Numbered from the stretch's first letter, positions 49,644 through 62,155 are shown. The stretch: 64,000 nt of DNA from Apiotrichum sp. Y4204 (GCA_025531455.1 JAMYHL010000040.1:1-64000); one strand, 5' to 3'. A program made the numbers and translations. The notes: generated by a model from the letters alone, not told the origin.

Positions 49644-51063
49644 CCAGTATCAGTATTTATTTCATCAAGATCAGGTCACGATCAGATAAAACAACAACGT
49701 CCACATGCGGGCGATCGCGCATGGACAGTATATCACGGGGATGTCGTATGTCGAGTTGGCGGGGAACTCGTCGTGTACCACCGCCATTGTGTATAGCATA
49801 AGTAGTGCGATGTCATCGTATACCATAAGATTGTCGTGGTGGAAGAGAGAGAGGGAGACTGGATTAGAAGTCTTGCCGCTGCTGTCGTCGTTGACGGTGG
49901 TTCCAGGGCGGTGCATTGCACTGGCGCTCTCAGCGCTATCTGCGCTGCCAGCCTTGGGTGGCGATCATCGCCTGCCGATCCTGTCAGCGACGATCCGGCA
50001 TCCGATCCATAGACTGTTCTCGGCGATCAGTAGTCACCCAGCGCCCTTTTTGATAACCGAGGCAGATCGGCGACGCTGATCGGCCAGCGATAAGGATTCC
50101 AGCTATTCTAGTAACACCCGACAGGGAGCCACATGGCTCCGCAATCGGCCCCTACGGCCATCACAAGTCCGAAGCCACAAACTTAGTTGCTCCTTGCTTG
50201 CATTCCTTTGGGGTGTAGGATCTAGGTCTCGCGCTTCGTGTCACCATCGTAATGCACCACATGCACATGCCACAGGCACCTCCATGTGCCACCAGCGCTG
50301 GATTTAGCGCGCAGCGCGCTAGTCCCTCTCCCGCGCTTTACCGCTCCGTGGTCCCCAGCCCTCAACACCACTCCGTTCTCCTCCGCGTTCGAAAATCAGA
50401 AACGAGAAACGACGCAACGCGCAACCGCCAGAAATTCGATCTCGGTAAACAAAAATCGAAATCATCGGGACCCATATGGTCGCCGCGTCGCCGCGTCGCT
50501 GCGCCGCATGCCGCACCGTTCGAAATCAAAATTTCCCGTGTCCTATCTTTCCCTAGGGCCCCTAGCGCTCGCATGTTAGTGCGATAGTGGGCTACATCCG
50601 ATAACGCTCGCCCCCTAGCCGCAACTCCAAAGCACTGCCGCTGCGCCGCCGGCATCATTCCTCGAGCGGGGGTGCTGCGTCCGCCCCAACCCGGTCGGCG
50701 AAGGGTCGGAAAATACCCCAAACAGGGTGCTGATAAATATATCAAACTCCGTGATCCTTGATCGCGGAGAACGGGGCTACGGATCTACGGAGAATGAGTG
50801 TGGGGCGCGGAGATGTCCGTGTGCACGTGGGCGGCAAGAAGAAAATCGAAATTCAAAGAGTCCAGACTTTCCTGAACGGCGTGAACGGAGGACGCGGCGA
50901 CCTCCACAAGTCCACAACAGGTCGCTTCGGCTTGTCAACAAACGCATGCTGACACTCCTCTTGTGATCACCAGCTTGCACCTTGTCACTGTCGTCATCCA
51001 TCGGGTGGTTTAGGACTTGCTCTCTCGATACCACACTCGTATCCCTATCCATATCCCCACACG
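49644..51063. other. Intergenic between malic enzyme and DcpS genes
   Basis: No coding signal in about 1.4 kb. The last 120 nt are C/A/T-rich and probably form the DcpS leader. Confidence 0.4.
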
Positions 51064-52623
51064 ATGCCTCAAGACACAGCGGATGTAGCACCCGCTCCGA
51101 CAGACCCAAATAGGCAGAACGACGCGGCCGCCGAGCCCCAGCCGTGCGACCTTGCGGCCCTCGCAACGTTCGAGTTTGAGCGCGTGCTCTCGCAGAGTAG
51201 GTCCTGAACAGGACGTGGATGGGGTTGCTTCCTGCTGTTCCTTGCGACAATTTCGCGTCGGTCCTGTCTTTCCTGTGTCTCCAGTCCTGACTGCAACATG
51301 CGCGACATGGCCACGGATAGTGGACTCGTGCAGTCGACACGTGCAGTCTACGCACACGGTCTGGCGCAGACTGGCTCTGGTCTCACGTCACGCGATACCC
51401 CCCAGGACTTCTCACCCCATCCCTGGAGCACTCATGCACTCCTGACACGCACTGACTGCAGGCACACTGACCGGCTCTGCCTACCTCCTGGGCAAGCTGC
51501 AAGGCGCGCCAGCGATCGTGCACGTGCAGCGCACAGCGCTCGACCCCGAGGCCGCGCCCACGCTCGTCAAGGATGGCCTCGAGAGCCTCGACGTGTTTCT
51601 GGATAATCGTCCGGTGTGTATTGAGAGGTGGCGGAGAAGAATCCGCTGTGCACGCTGTGTTTGGGTGGATCACCTCGATGATCCGTATCGCGGCAGCTGT
51701 GTCACTCGGAGAATGCTGAACCCCCATTCCCCCTGCCGTCCCGGACCTCTTACCAAGTCCTGTTTCCCACTTACTAACACATCAGTACTTCTCCGCGAAC
51801 GCACTCATTGCACGCGGCGCGAACGCGCCGCCCGACCTGGCGCTCAAGCTCATCTGGCCATGCACTGACGTCCATATCAAAAAGTACACGATGCAGGCGC
51901 GGGAGGTGCTGAGCGAGACGCCGGCAGCGTACAAGGCGGTCGTGGAGCCGTATATCGCTTCGTTCCCGCCCGAACGGACAGCATGGGTGCACGCGATTCT
52001 CGACGGGAAGAAGGAGGCCGAGCGCGTCATCTTCCGCTCGGAAGGGGACGACGGCTTCGTCATCCTTCCCGACCTCAAATGGGACGGCACGACGCTCGCC
52101 GCGCTGTACCTCACTGCCATTGTGCGCGACGGCTCGATCCGCTCCCTACGTGACCTGCGCCGGAAACATGTCCCGCTTCTCGACGCTATACGTGCGCAGG
52201 CGTACGCGAGCGCCAAGGACAAGTACGATGTTGGGCCTGGAGAGCTGAGGCTCTTCATCCACTACCAGCCGAGTTACTGTCCGTACCGTCATTGCGCTTG
52301 CTCATGTGCTGACTTGTAGATCACTTCCACGTGCACATTGTCCACATCCAGCACGAAGTCATGGCCGGCATGGCGGTCGGGCAGGCACATCTCCTCGAGG
52401 ACGTGATCAACTGGGTAGGTGGAGATAGTGGCTGATCTGATGTTAGCTCGAACTCTCCCCCGAGGACGGGCCAGCCCTCACGGAGCGCATGACTTTCACA
52501 TACGCGCTCGGCGTCGAGCACGGCCTGTATCCCGCGCTCAAGGCCGTGCAGGAATCGAATGGCGGCGTGAAGCGGAAGCGCGAAGACGAGCCTCAGGAAG
52601 AAGTGCCAGAGGCCGCTGCGTGA
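51064..52623 (+). CDS. DCS1: Scavenger mRNA-decapping enzyme DcpS (HIT family)
   Basis: Exons 51064-51196, 51462-51613, 51786-52278, 52320-52414 and 52447-52623 sum to 1050 nt and give 349 residues, close to fungal Dcs1 proteins. The histidine triad HFHVHIVHI is at the start of exon 4, preceded by LRLFIHYQPSYY as in DcpS. The N-terminal half carries the swapped-dimer domain (FERVLSQ, GTLTGSAYLLGK split by intron 1) and the middle has DLKWDG followed by LRDLRRKHVPLL, the usual hinge and cap-binding region. The enzyme hydrolyses m7GpppN caps left after 3'-5' mRNA decay to m7GMP, acting in cytosol and nucleus. The C-terminus ends with a KRKRE basic patch in an acidic tail. The third intron uses a less usual GTCCGT donor. 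Symbol by family resemblance. Confidence 0.9.
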
Positions 52624-53189
52624 CATCCCAACGGAGAAGACATCTGAAGGCACAACACAAAGTAGGTGATCAGCAATGCCATTGCCTACAAGCTCGATAG
52701 TATATGGATGACCTGACTAGAGGGGCCCGGGGCCTTGCGTTGAAGTCTAAACTCAAGCTAACTGAGGATGACTGACTGTCCTGACGCGTCTCTTCGGTTC
52801 AACGCCTAAGCCATTCACTGCTCATAGGATTGCCCTGTACCAACAATGAACACCATTAGCCCAGACAGCAGTGGGCTGGCAATGGTTGATCCTCGCAAAT
52901 GGATACGCTGTCCGGGGGCGCTGTCCAAATGACCATCCTGCACCCGGAATGGGGCCGATCACCCATCTCTTTGCAGATAGCTGATCCGTAAATCCGTCCC
53001 CAATCCCACTCCACCCCCGTTTCGCACCCTCACAATCACCGTGTCCTTGTTTCCTCAACCATCCATCTTCACGCCTTTCCCCCCATTCACCGCTTCACTC
53101 CTCCATCCATTCTCATGCTTTCATTACTACTTCTCTCGATCTCGACGGCCCAATGCGCGCGGAACGGGCGCCAGAATCGTTTGCATCGA
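52624..53189. other. Intergenic before the tRNA-Val array
   Basis: No coding signal. C/T-rich in its last 200 nt. Confidence 0.4.
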
Positions 53190-53278
53190 GGCGATTTAGC
53201 TCAGTTGGTTAGAGCGCATGCTTAACACTGGATCCAGCATTACGCATGAGGTCGGCGGTTCGACCCCGCCAAACGTCA
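53190..53278 (+). tRNA. tRNA-Val (AAC), copy 1, 15-nt intron
   Basis: GGCGATT acceptor strand, GCTC/GAGC D stem, CATGC-TTAACAC-GCATG anticodon arm with anticodon AAC, and GGCGG-TTCGACC-CCGCC T arm. The intron after position 37 is CTGGATCCAGCATTA, holding a perfect 10-nt palindrome. A hairpin at 53284-53303 and a T4 run at 53310 follow as likely Pol III termination. Confidence 0.93.
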
Positions 53279-53794
53279 ACGATGCACGCTCGTGAGAGCG
53301 TGCAACACCTTTTGCTTATTGTAAACGTGGACAGAGAGACGCCTCTTCGTTCGGAATCTTGTATCCCGCCTTGCGCGGCTCAAGGGGCTCGGTATGACCC
53401 ACTGTTCAAGTCCGAGTTCACTCTTCCTCATGGACTATCGAGTTCTCGCCAAATTGCTCAAGACTGGCTTAGAGCGAGTGAGTAGGGTTGAACAGGACGT
53501 TGGTACTCTCGTTGTTTCGTCTCATAGGCTGCGGGGCTCGCAGTTTGCCATCAAGGGTGGCCCTTTACGAATAACGATACCTCCGGCGCAGGATCTGACT
53601 GACACCAGTCGACCTCGAGACTCACAACTCGTTCCGTTTTGTGAATAAACCCCGCTCAGCAAACCCTTCGTGTCCTTTCCTCTGATATCGTATGCCCCAT
53701 CACCACTGCGGTCCAACTCGTCTTCCATCGTTGTCTTTGTAGCCGCAGCTTTCTCTGGACGGCGGCCAGACGGCGCCGATCGCGGTCGTCATCA

Positions 53795-53882
53795 GGCGAT
53801 TTAGCTCAGTTGGTTAGAGCGCATGCTTAACACTCGAACAGCGTTACGCATGAGGTCGGCGGTTCGACCCCGCCAAACGTCA
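53795..53882 (+). tRNA. tRNA-Val (AAC), copy 2, 14-nt intron
   Basis: The 74-nt body is identical to copy 1. The intron is CTCGAACAGCGTTA. A T5 run follows within about 30 nt. Confidence 0.93.
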
Positions 53883-54691
53883 GATGCCTTGATTAGAACG
53901 ATCAAGCGTTGCTTTTTCTACTCCGTTTTCAGGTCGGACGACAGAAGCGGAGGTCTGAATGCCCGGAATGCCTCAGAGTGTGGTTGGTAAAGAGGTACTT
54001 ACGTGTTTTGGACAGGTCGATATGGTACGGAAGAAGAGTTGTGACGGTATCATGGAGGACTGCGAGACTGATTACTTCCTAGCTTCGCACCTGCCCAGAA
54101 CCAACGAGTGTCAACCTTGCCAAACCTCTGGCACCTTTATCTATGGCCGCCTATGCGTGAAAAGACCATTTTCCTTCCACGCAAGATTTACTCAGCCGAT
54201 CAGGTGGTTCGTTCTCTATCGAGCGGTCACAGCGAGCGCACTTTGACAAGGATGACTCCAACGCGAGTCAATTCATGCTCGTGGTCCACAACAAGCTGCT
54301 CTCCAACTGTTAAGTGAGGGGAGACCTGTTACCCTCCGGCCTTTCCCCGCAGCAATCGGGCACTGGCGAGGGCTTGCTCTCGTTTCGTCGTACGACCGCT
54401 GGCCATCGCCTCCATGTTCCAATGGGGTGTACCTCGCCCATTGCGAAACCAGCGTCCGACCTGGCCATTGTACTTCCGGCCCTCCACGACTAGCGCCCCC
54501 CGTTCCGCGGGTCAGGCACCACTCGAGCTCTCGACGTGAGATCAAGAGCTTGTAGGACCAAATTACAACTCGCTTACGGCTTTCTCCACTGTTCTAGAAC
54601 TGCGCTGCGCTCGCCATGTCGGTCACAAAAGCGACAAGCAAGCTCCGGGATAAGGAAAAAGGTGCTGTGCGTCCTCTCGGACGCTCACTGC

Positions 54692-54772
54692 TGACCATTG
54701 GCGGGGTCGAACCGCCGACCTCACGCGTTCCCATTGTGAAGCGTGCGCTCTAACCAACTGAGCTAAATTGCC
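54692..54772 (-). tRNA. tRNA-Val (CAC), 7-nt intron
   Basis: The minus strand has the same D and T arms as the AAC copies, but the anticodon arm is CACGC-TTCACAC-GCGTG, anticodon CAC. The intron is ATGGGAA. The acceptor strands GGCAATT/AATGGTC differ from the AAC copies and leave one A-G mismatch at 4-69. Confidence 0.9.
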
Positions 54773-55101
54773 GATGGAAAATCGCCAAGTTTCTCTCGAC
54801 AGGAGGGCGGGCAGCGGAGACGGACAAAGAGGGAACCCCTGAGGCCAAATCTGATCCAGCGATGAAAGAAGAAGGTCAACATTGCCCATGAGTTTTCAAC
54901 ACGCGTCAAAAGGCGGTCTCTACTCGCTCCTCCTGATTCTCTCAGGGCACCGTATCATCCTTCACATCCTGCAAAGCCTCAATTCCAACTCACCACGATC
55001 ACCACCGTATCGATAGCCAACCCCATCTCTCTTGACCCTCAGAATCCTTCCCGCATTCGCGCCGTCCGCGACTGAGGCGCGCCCCGGAAAGCGAAGGTGT
55101 C

Positions 55102-55190
55102 GGCGATTTAGCTCAGTTGGTTAGAGCGCATGCTTAACACTGGATCCAGTCTTACGCATGAGGTCGGCGGTTCGACCCCGCCAAACGTCA
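55102..55190 (+). tRNA. tRNA-Val (AAC), copy 3, 15-nt intron
   Basis: Body identical to copies 1 and 2. The intron CTGGATCCAGTCTTA shares the 10-nt palindrome of copy 1 and differs at its 3' end. A T5 run follows near 55223. Confidence 0.93.
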
Positions 55191-56025
55191 CTAGCTCGAT
55201 CAGAAGTGTTCGAAAGTTGCTTTTTCTTGGTTGGGGAAGTGGACTGACGGTGATGGGAGGGCTGGAGGGAAACGCGTTCAACGCAGATCGCGTACAGTCC
55301 GGCGCAGTCGCTTGGCGCGTTGGGAGCTACTGTAGGCATATGCGGTAATCGATTCTGACCTCTAACGAGATCTGGAAGGTGGCAACCTAGTAGTCCCGTA
55401 CATGGGCATCAAACACTGAGATTAGGTCGCTACAGTGTGCCCAGACCGATACCGCGTGGATGTCAAGAGGTTGGCCGCAGGTAATGTCACTTCGACTTGC
55501 GCTCAAAGACGGAGATATATCAGATCCAGGTGGCTCCAAACCTAACCAGGACGCATGTGGCGGAAAACAAAGACCGTCTTCCGCTGCACAGACCGAAACG
55601 ATGGCAGAAGATGTTTGTCCGGGCCACTATTGTTGAGCGAGTGACGCAGGAACAATAGTCCGGTCTCGCGAAGCACAGTTTGTCTTCCACAGGTCCCGCC
55701 CACGACCGCGGACCACTTCACCCTCCTCACGCCGCAATCGTTGCCCACTGCCACACTCATGCCATCACAGTCCCCCTCGATCTTCCCCACGACCTGTCCA
55801 ATGGCAGCCCCGGCTGTTATTCTGAGCATCATAGGCCCGTTCAAATGTGCTGCTTGTCCGGACCACCCGGTGCCCCTCGGCTCCTTTCGTCCGGCCCTCG
55901 ATCTTCGACATATCCCGGCCATTTGGGGTCGATCTCGAACTTTCGATGTCCCGGATGTCCCGGCACGTACCGGGCCTCGCAAAAGGAAACAAAAGATATC
56001 GTGCGCTCTTCCGAGCGCTTGTTAG

Positions 56026-56112
56026 TGACGTTTGGCGGGGTCGAACCGCCGACCTCATGCGTAACGCTGTCGAGTGTTAAGCATGCGCTCTAACCAACTG
56101 AGCTAAATCGCC
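56026..56112 (-). tRNA. tRNA-Val (AAC), copy 4, 13-nt intron
   Basis: Minus-strand copy with the same body. The intron CTCGACAGCGTTA looks like that of copy 2 shortened by one base. A T4 run follows downstream. Confidence 0.93.
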
Positions 56113-56640
56113 GTACGAGAGCGCGTTCGGCGGCGTCACCGCCGCCGGTTGGCTCGATGAGAAGAACAATCGTTAGGAGTCACGCAGGAGGCGGGAAGGA
56201 CTGTTGACGGTGATTGACGCGGTGGCACGAGGAACGAGGAACCTCGCACCACCGTCGTTTGCCACATGCGGTCTGTGGCTCGAATCGGGCAGTGCCTTGT
56301 ACCCGAACGCGTCAGCCAGTCGGGTTCCTGTATCTGTTCTGTTGCCGCGGCAACCCGGAATCTTGCACATCACGTATACGCCTGCTAATCCGCGTCCTCA
56401 AGAAGCGATATCAAGGTTGAGTCTGGTGTGATTGAGTGTGATCGATTGCCACGGTCCGGAAAGGGAGGCGTACGATACTACTGTGGAACTCGCATGGACC
56501 GAGATCTGCGCCCGTTCTCGTGGACGACAGAATGTCACTGTCAAGGTCGTGCATGTGAGCTCCTCACCCTGCTTCATCATTCTCCAGGTCCGTGTGTGAA
56601 ACGGTGAATCGACATGCGTACAACACGACCCATGGTCTAG

Positions 56641-56681
56641 CTCACGGGCGCATCCCTCTCACGGGCGCATCCCTCTCACGG
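56641..56681. repeat. Tandem 17-nt direct repeat
   Basis: CTCACGGGCGCATCCCT occurs twice in tandem, followed by a partial third copy (CTCACGG), in the spacer between the last two tRNA-Val genes. Confidence 0.8.
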
Positions 56682-56875
56682 AACCCTCGCCCCCGCGCCC
56701 CGATTATGGTTCACACATGTCCAAATCGATTAACCACGGCTGTACGGATCGAGTCTCTCAGCGCGACCTGCTCTTGCCTTTCTCCCCGACCTCTCCAGAA
56801 ATTCGGGAAAATGATAGATGCAGATGTAATGAAAGAGTTGCAAAAATGTGTTGTACTCTTCCGAGTGAGAACTGA

Positions 56876-56961
56876 TGACGTTTGGCGGGGTCGAACCGCC
56901 GACCTCATGCGTAACGCTTCAAGTGTTAAGCATGCGCTCTAACCAACTGAGCTAAATCGCC
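56876..56961 (-). tRNA. tRNA-Val (AAC), copy 5, 12-nt intron
   Basis: Minus-strand copy with the same body. The intron CTTGAAGCGTTA keeps the GCGTTA end of copies 2 and 4. A T5 run follows about 35 nt downstream. Confidence 0.93.
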
Positions 56962-59900
56962 GACACATTTTTGAAAAATTTTAGTGCACTGCGATTTGCC
57001 GAAAGACTTTGAGATATCAGTGTGGCCTCAATGTTGTTCTACGTCGACCAAAGGCGTACCTCTGCGGAAGTCCAGAGCGTCGTGCAGAAGAGAACCAAGT
57101 ATAGGCTCCGTGCGAGAGAAGCTACAGGAACATGGATAACAGAAATACGAGTGGCTGTGGCCTGAGGGCGACTGTGTCATGGGACTGCGAGCAAAGGTTG
57201 TCGTCCTTTCGGTCGGAGGTGTGAAACGCGCTCGGACAATGATGTCAATCACCAATACTCCCCGAGATCTCGGAACACGGTTAGCTCATTCAAACATCGT
57301 TTAGGAAGGCAAGGCGCAGAGATCTATCCCAATTCTTGACATGCCGAACGATGCTTACTGGTGGGTAGTACACGAAGTCTCCGGCTCTCTCATACTCATC
57401 CTCCCAAACACCCCTCCCATCGCTGTGCCTTTTGATCATCACAATGCGTGTCGCGATATCGACGATTACGCTTCCGAGGTCACGCGACGGTGCGAGCAAG
57501 CCGCTGTCGCGTGTCAAGATATGGTACCTCTTTGATACCTGATTTGTGCGCAGCAGTCTGTGCCGCGTACCGCGTCTCGGAATATTGCACGCTGGTCCCG
57601 CACTGTACCTGCACCCAGTACCTCTGTTCCGCTCTGCGGTCCGCATCTGGGGCCCATCGACGAGAACAAGGCCGATCATTGGACAGCAATCAAAGAGCGG
57701 ACGTCCCCGACGTCGTTGGCACTGTCCAAAGCGGCAGATGCGCTTCCCCATCTACATACCTCGTGCAGCACATGCACTACGCCATGCACACTGCTGCCGA
57801 GCCATCGAGTCCTACACAAATGCCCGTCCTCTCCATCCGACGCGCCGCGAAGACAACCCCCGAACATCCCGCGCCCCCGCACGCAACCCCTCGAAAAAGG
57901 AGGAACAGCGCAGAAACCATAAAGCAGCGGCACTGGATCTTGGGATTATTTGTGCCGCCCAACGGACCACACCGACTGGGACCTGGTGCAGCACTTGGCA
58001 TTGCTGGAATATTAGACATCAGATACCAGTCGATGGAGCGGTTCCATGGGATGGTATCTTCCGTCAGTGTCTTACCCCGAGACACCGCGGACCGTGTTCC
58101 ATGACGTTGAGGGTTCCGATGACGAGTCGCGTTCCCGACCTTGGACTTGGTCAATAATAGATGGATGGGCAGAAAACAATAGTGCACTGCGCACTCTTGC
58201 CGCATGTGTTAGAGGTCTCCTGTTGCACACCAGGGAGCAGACAGTGTGCGCAAGGGAGAAACCCACGTAAGAGCACGGCGTCTGCACTGATCAGTTGACA
58301 TTGCTCTAAGAATCTGTGTGCTGAGCAACCGATCCTGCGTCCCATCATGTGCTCACCCTCTCAGCTCCGACACATTGCACAACGAGCACCTCGTTTCCTC
58401 ATCTCGAGTGAACCAAACAAGGAAGAAACAGACTGTCGACGAATCCCAGCCCTTTGGCACCCCTCTTGTGTGGCCCCGCGGCCCTTCCGTTGCAGCACGA
58501 GATGGCGGACTACTGTTGTCATGCCCCAGATGTCCCAGATGATCGTTCCCGATGTACAGTACAGTATGAAGTACCACTCTCCTGGGGAGCAATTTGGGGT
58601 TGCGTTACGCGATATCAAACGCTCCCAGCTCGGCGAGGGGAAGCGTTACCAGTCTGTACGCAGGTGATGTCACTGCGCGGCGGGTGGTTTGCAGCCGACA
58701 GGTCGGATATCGTGGTTGGTAGCAGGATACAGTCATGTCCGAGCCGCTATTAATCCAGATCATGTCAATCCCGCCCAGACGGCGTCCTGACCCTCATCTA
58801 TAGTCTCGGTGATGCCGTGATGCCTCGTTCTGTTCGCTTGCCGAACCGGACGCGTCTGGAGGCGCTCAGGTCTGTGGGAGAGGCGCGGGTGCCTAGCCCT
58901 TGTATTACGGCATTCTCTTCGCGTGGTGTAGGTGCTGCACAATATTGGCAGGTGGTGTGCCCCTAGGCACCCAGGGCGCGCCAGGTCAGTTAAGACGGGG
59001 ATGACTCGGGTGGGCCTGACAGACAGGTCGCGGTTGGTGACAAGTGTGTAGATGGGTCGCCAGACAAAGCATCTGTCGACGATGTGGGGATGGTGGTGGT
59101 TGATTGATGCGCAGACCGACCAAACAGGCACAGGTTGTTTAGGTCTAAACTACCCCTTTCGGTCTCTGCGTCGTCCCGGCACGACTCTATCCAGCCGTTC
59201 TCCGAGCTATAACTCTCTTTTTGCCCCGTTGCGCTTCTGCTGCTCTGGTGATTTGACAGCATCTGATATCTGATGCCGATGGTGGTAGCTCTCCGAAGGT
59301 GCGTGTATCTCACGGATGGACGCAGATCGTGATGTAACGCTGAACAAGCATCATTTCCTTTTCAATTCCTGACGGCTCCACAGCTCCGACAGGTACTGAT
59401 GAAAGAGTGACAGTTCCTACCTGGAACAGGCTGTAGAACGAGCAACAAGTGCATCATTCGTGCATCTCCATGCTCAGTGCCCCAGTTCCGGTCTGTTCCA
59501 GCGAGTAATCAAATCATTCGCGAGACAAAGCGTGTCGGTAGGTTCGATGACGACCGCGTAGACCTTCGTGATGCTTTCTTCCACATCCGGTAGTTCTGGT
59601 CCACTACAGAAGAGCAAGTCGCGCCAGCGATGCCGATCGGCCAGAAGCTTGAGCTTAGAAAGCTAGAATAGCATGGCACACCCACCTGACCGACAACATG
59701 AGCGTCATACTGCCCCAAATGACAAGGCCTGCAAGCACACAACGCCGGACCAACAACTGCGTGAGAAGAAATGATTGTGTGAACGCCTGCTATTTGTTGC
59801 GACCGCCTCGTAAGCCACTGTGCATCCACTGGAAGAACAGGCAGCCGCGCGCGTACTTGACATGTGAGAGGTCAACACCGACAAACAAACAAACAAACAA

Positions 59901-60889
59901 ACCAAACACGTCGTTGGTGGTTCTGCGGGCGCGCTAGCCCATGCAGGGGGGGCAGTGCACATACCAGGCGCCAAGTGGGCCAAGTGGGCCCAAAATGGTC
60001 CTGGACGTGGCGCGACGCGTCGCGCCACAAAGGAATTCCCTTGTTGATCGTAGTTTTCCTGCTGGTCCCGCGCCCTTGTGCGCTGGCCGGATCTTCTGGT
60101 CTGCACGGACCGCTGATCGCGTGAGTTCTGATGTCTCTGCATGTCCTCTGACGGTGTGCCTTTTGCTCAGTGTCAAAGAAGAGGGCAGATCAGAACGGGT
60201 AAGGTGAAGCAGGAGAGGAAAACCCACAAGGTTACAGGGACCGAAAGTGCCCTAGCCTATGAGGAACTGTATGACGACTCCCAAAGTGGCGGTTCCTTAG
60301 ACACTGAGGGACGCACGAGAACCAAGAAACTCCCATACAGATTACTATGGGGAGCGGGCCTCTGCTCTGGCCCCTCACGGTTTTCCCCTGTCCAGCCATG
60401 TGTTCTTCTCATGTTCGACGCTAATTTGCCAAAGGTGCCCGACTTTGGGTCCCGTGCCGCCCTTGCGAGCCCTCTCGCCTGAATCAAGGCTCAGGTACTG
60501 AGGCCTTTCTCCGGTTTTGGGCTCTTGAAAACAACCTTCCCTCTCGGGGCGGACTCCCCCAGGCTCCGTTCTATCTCTCAGGTGCTGCCCGTCTCGTCAG
60601 TCAGGATATTTATTTATTTTTCCACTTGATTTTTATGCAGTCTGACTGAACACGCGTCGTCCTTGCCTCTTGTGCCTCTCTTTCGGTCTCTGTCCTTTTG
60701 CTGCTTTGTTTGCGTCTGACCCTGTGCACATCTAGTACTACCAGAATGTAGACAACGCTTCTGCCTTGGGGTTTCTGCCCCCTGCCGATGATCATTTCTA
60801 ATGTCGGGCTTGGCTCCTTTGCCTGTCCTCAGGCCTCGGGGCCTCCCACCTCTCTCTGTGCCACCCTTACCCGCGGGTCGCTGCTCATG
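56962..60889. other. Gene-free stretch, about 3.9 kb
   Basis: Open frames on both strands overlap one another near 57290-58160 without any recognisable motif or splice-consistent extension. A (CAAA)n run lies at 59881-59907. No other RNA gene was recognised. Confidence 0.4.
59881..59907. repeat. (CAAA)n microsatellite
   Basis: ACAAACAAACAAACAAACAA followed by ACCAAAC: about six units with one interruption, in intergenic DNA. Confidence 0.8.
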
Positions 60890-62155
60890 TCCAGTCGGTA
60901 CCTGCAACGCTACTGTCCGACTCACCTCTCTCCTCCATCACACCCACACCATCCCCTCCCTCCTTGCTCCTCCTCGCTCTTTGTCACCACCTTCACTCGA
61001 TTCTACTGTTCCTTTCTCTCTCTCTTCCATCTCATTCTCTCTCCACCACCGCTCTCCATTCCATCCATCCACCCCGTTTTCATTCTTCCCACACACACTC
61101 GTCCTCTTCTTCGTATAAATATTCAAGCATACACGCGTTCTCTCCTCGCCCAGCCCCACCCCGCGGCCCCACTCTTACCAACTGGCCACTGTTGTCGCAG
61201 GCGCGGCTTTCTTCACGCGTTTGACTTTTGGTGGTCCCTTTTGTCCTTATTATATCCTTTTTCTTCCACCACGCCGTACCGACAAGACACGCCCCTCACC
61301 CCCTCTCTGCGCCAAATAAAAGCCAGGCAGCCAACCAACCAGCCAGCCGGGCCCGTTCGAAGCCTCCCCCACTGCCCTTTTTCTTTCTTGTCGCGCTCAT
61401 CCCTTTGCCACACACCACCACCACCACCACTGAGCACTACAGTTCTACTCGTGCAATCCCTAAATCCGGATTACCCCTCGAGTGAGATCCAGAGTGACAT
61501 ACCCATTTCGCCCATTTCGCCGCACCCTCCCTGCTCCACAACAAGACAACAACACCCACCTGTCCGTCAGGTTCCAGGTTCCAGCCCATCGTCCCGTTCT
61601 TGAATCCCTGTGTTGATCCTCCATTACCCTTTTGTGATCAACAAACAAAACACGCGCACCGACACGCGAAGCCCATTCAAGTTCCGATCTCATCCAAACG
61701 GCACCAAGAACCAACACGAGTCGTTACTAGTTACTGTTAGCACACATCACAGCTTCCGACGCTGGAGGCTTGCGCGTTACTCTGCGATCCACCACACTCT
61801 GTGAATTGTCTGGTCGCTCGTGATCTTCTTCGTAGATCTACCCACCCTTTTATTTCCGCAGGACTACGCCCACAATCAGTGTCGCCACTCACTACTAGCC
61901 GTTGGCCTTGTCACCGCTCCGGACACACATCCTATTCCCCTTCCACATCTTGCATCCGCCCCACGCGCCCCAATTGTCTTCCCATGCGAGTATAAAGTGC
62001 TTTCGGAACGCCCACCGACTCTCAACTCTGTATATCGTTTCGTGTCCTTGGATACTCTTCTCTGCTCTTGAAGAGTCTTACGTCGTATTGGCTGAGGCGC
62101 TAGAAGCGACCTTTGTTTATACCATCTCTCTCACCCACTTTCCTGTACAGCCGCC
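60890..62155 (+). promoter_or_regulatory. Very long, almost ATG-free leader/promoter region of the 62156 gene
   Basis: C/T/A-rich on the plus strand. There is no ATG from 60890 to 61983, then a single one at 61984 that opens a three-codon frame (ATG CGA GTA TAA), then none until the start at 62156. TATA-like elements occur at 61114-61121 (TATAAATA) and 61991-61996 (TATAAA). A CTGTACAG acceptor-like site ends six bases before the start codon and may close a leader intron. Confidence 0.45.

Noticed and set aside
57290..57751. 153-codon minus-strand open frame near 57.3-57.8 kb, overlapped by plus-strand frames
   Set aside because: No domain, no codon bias and no splice-linked continuation. A degraded gene cannot be excluded without a database search.
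60141..60482. 113-codon plus-strand open frame
   Set aside because: Starts inside random sequence, has no recognisable motif, and neighbouring frames are equally long.
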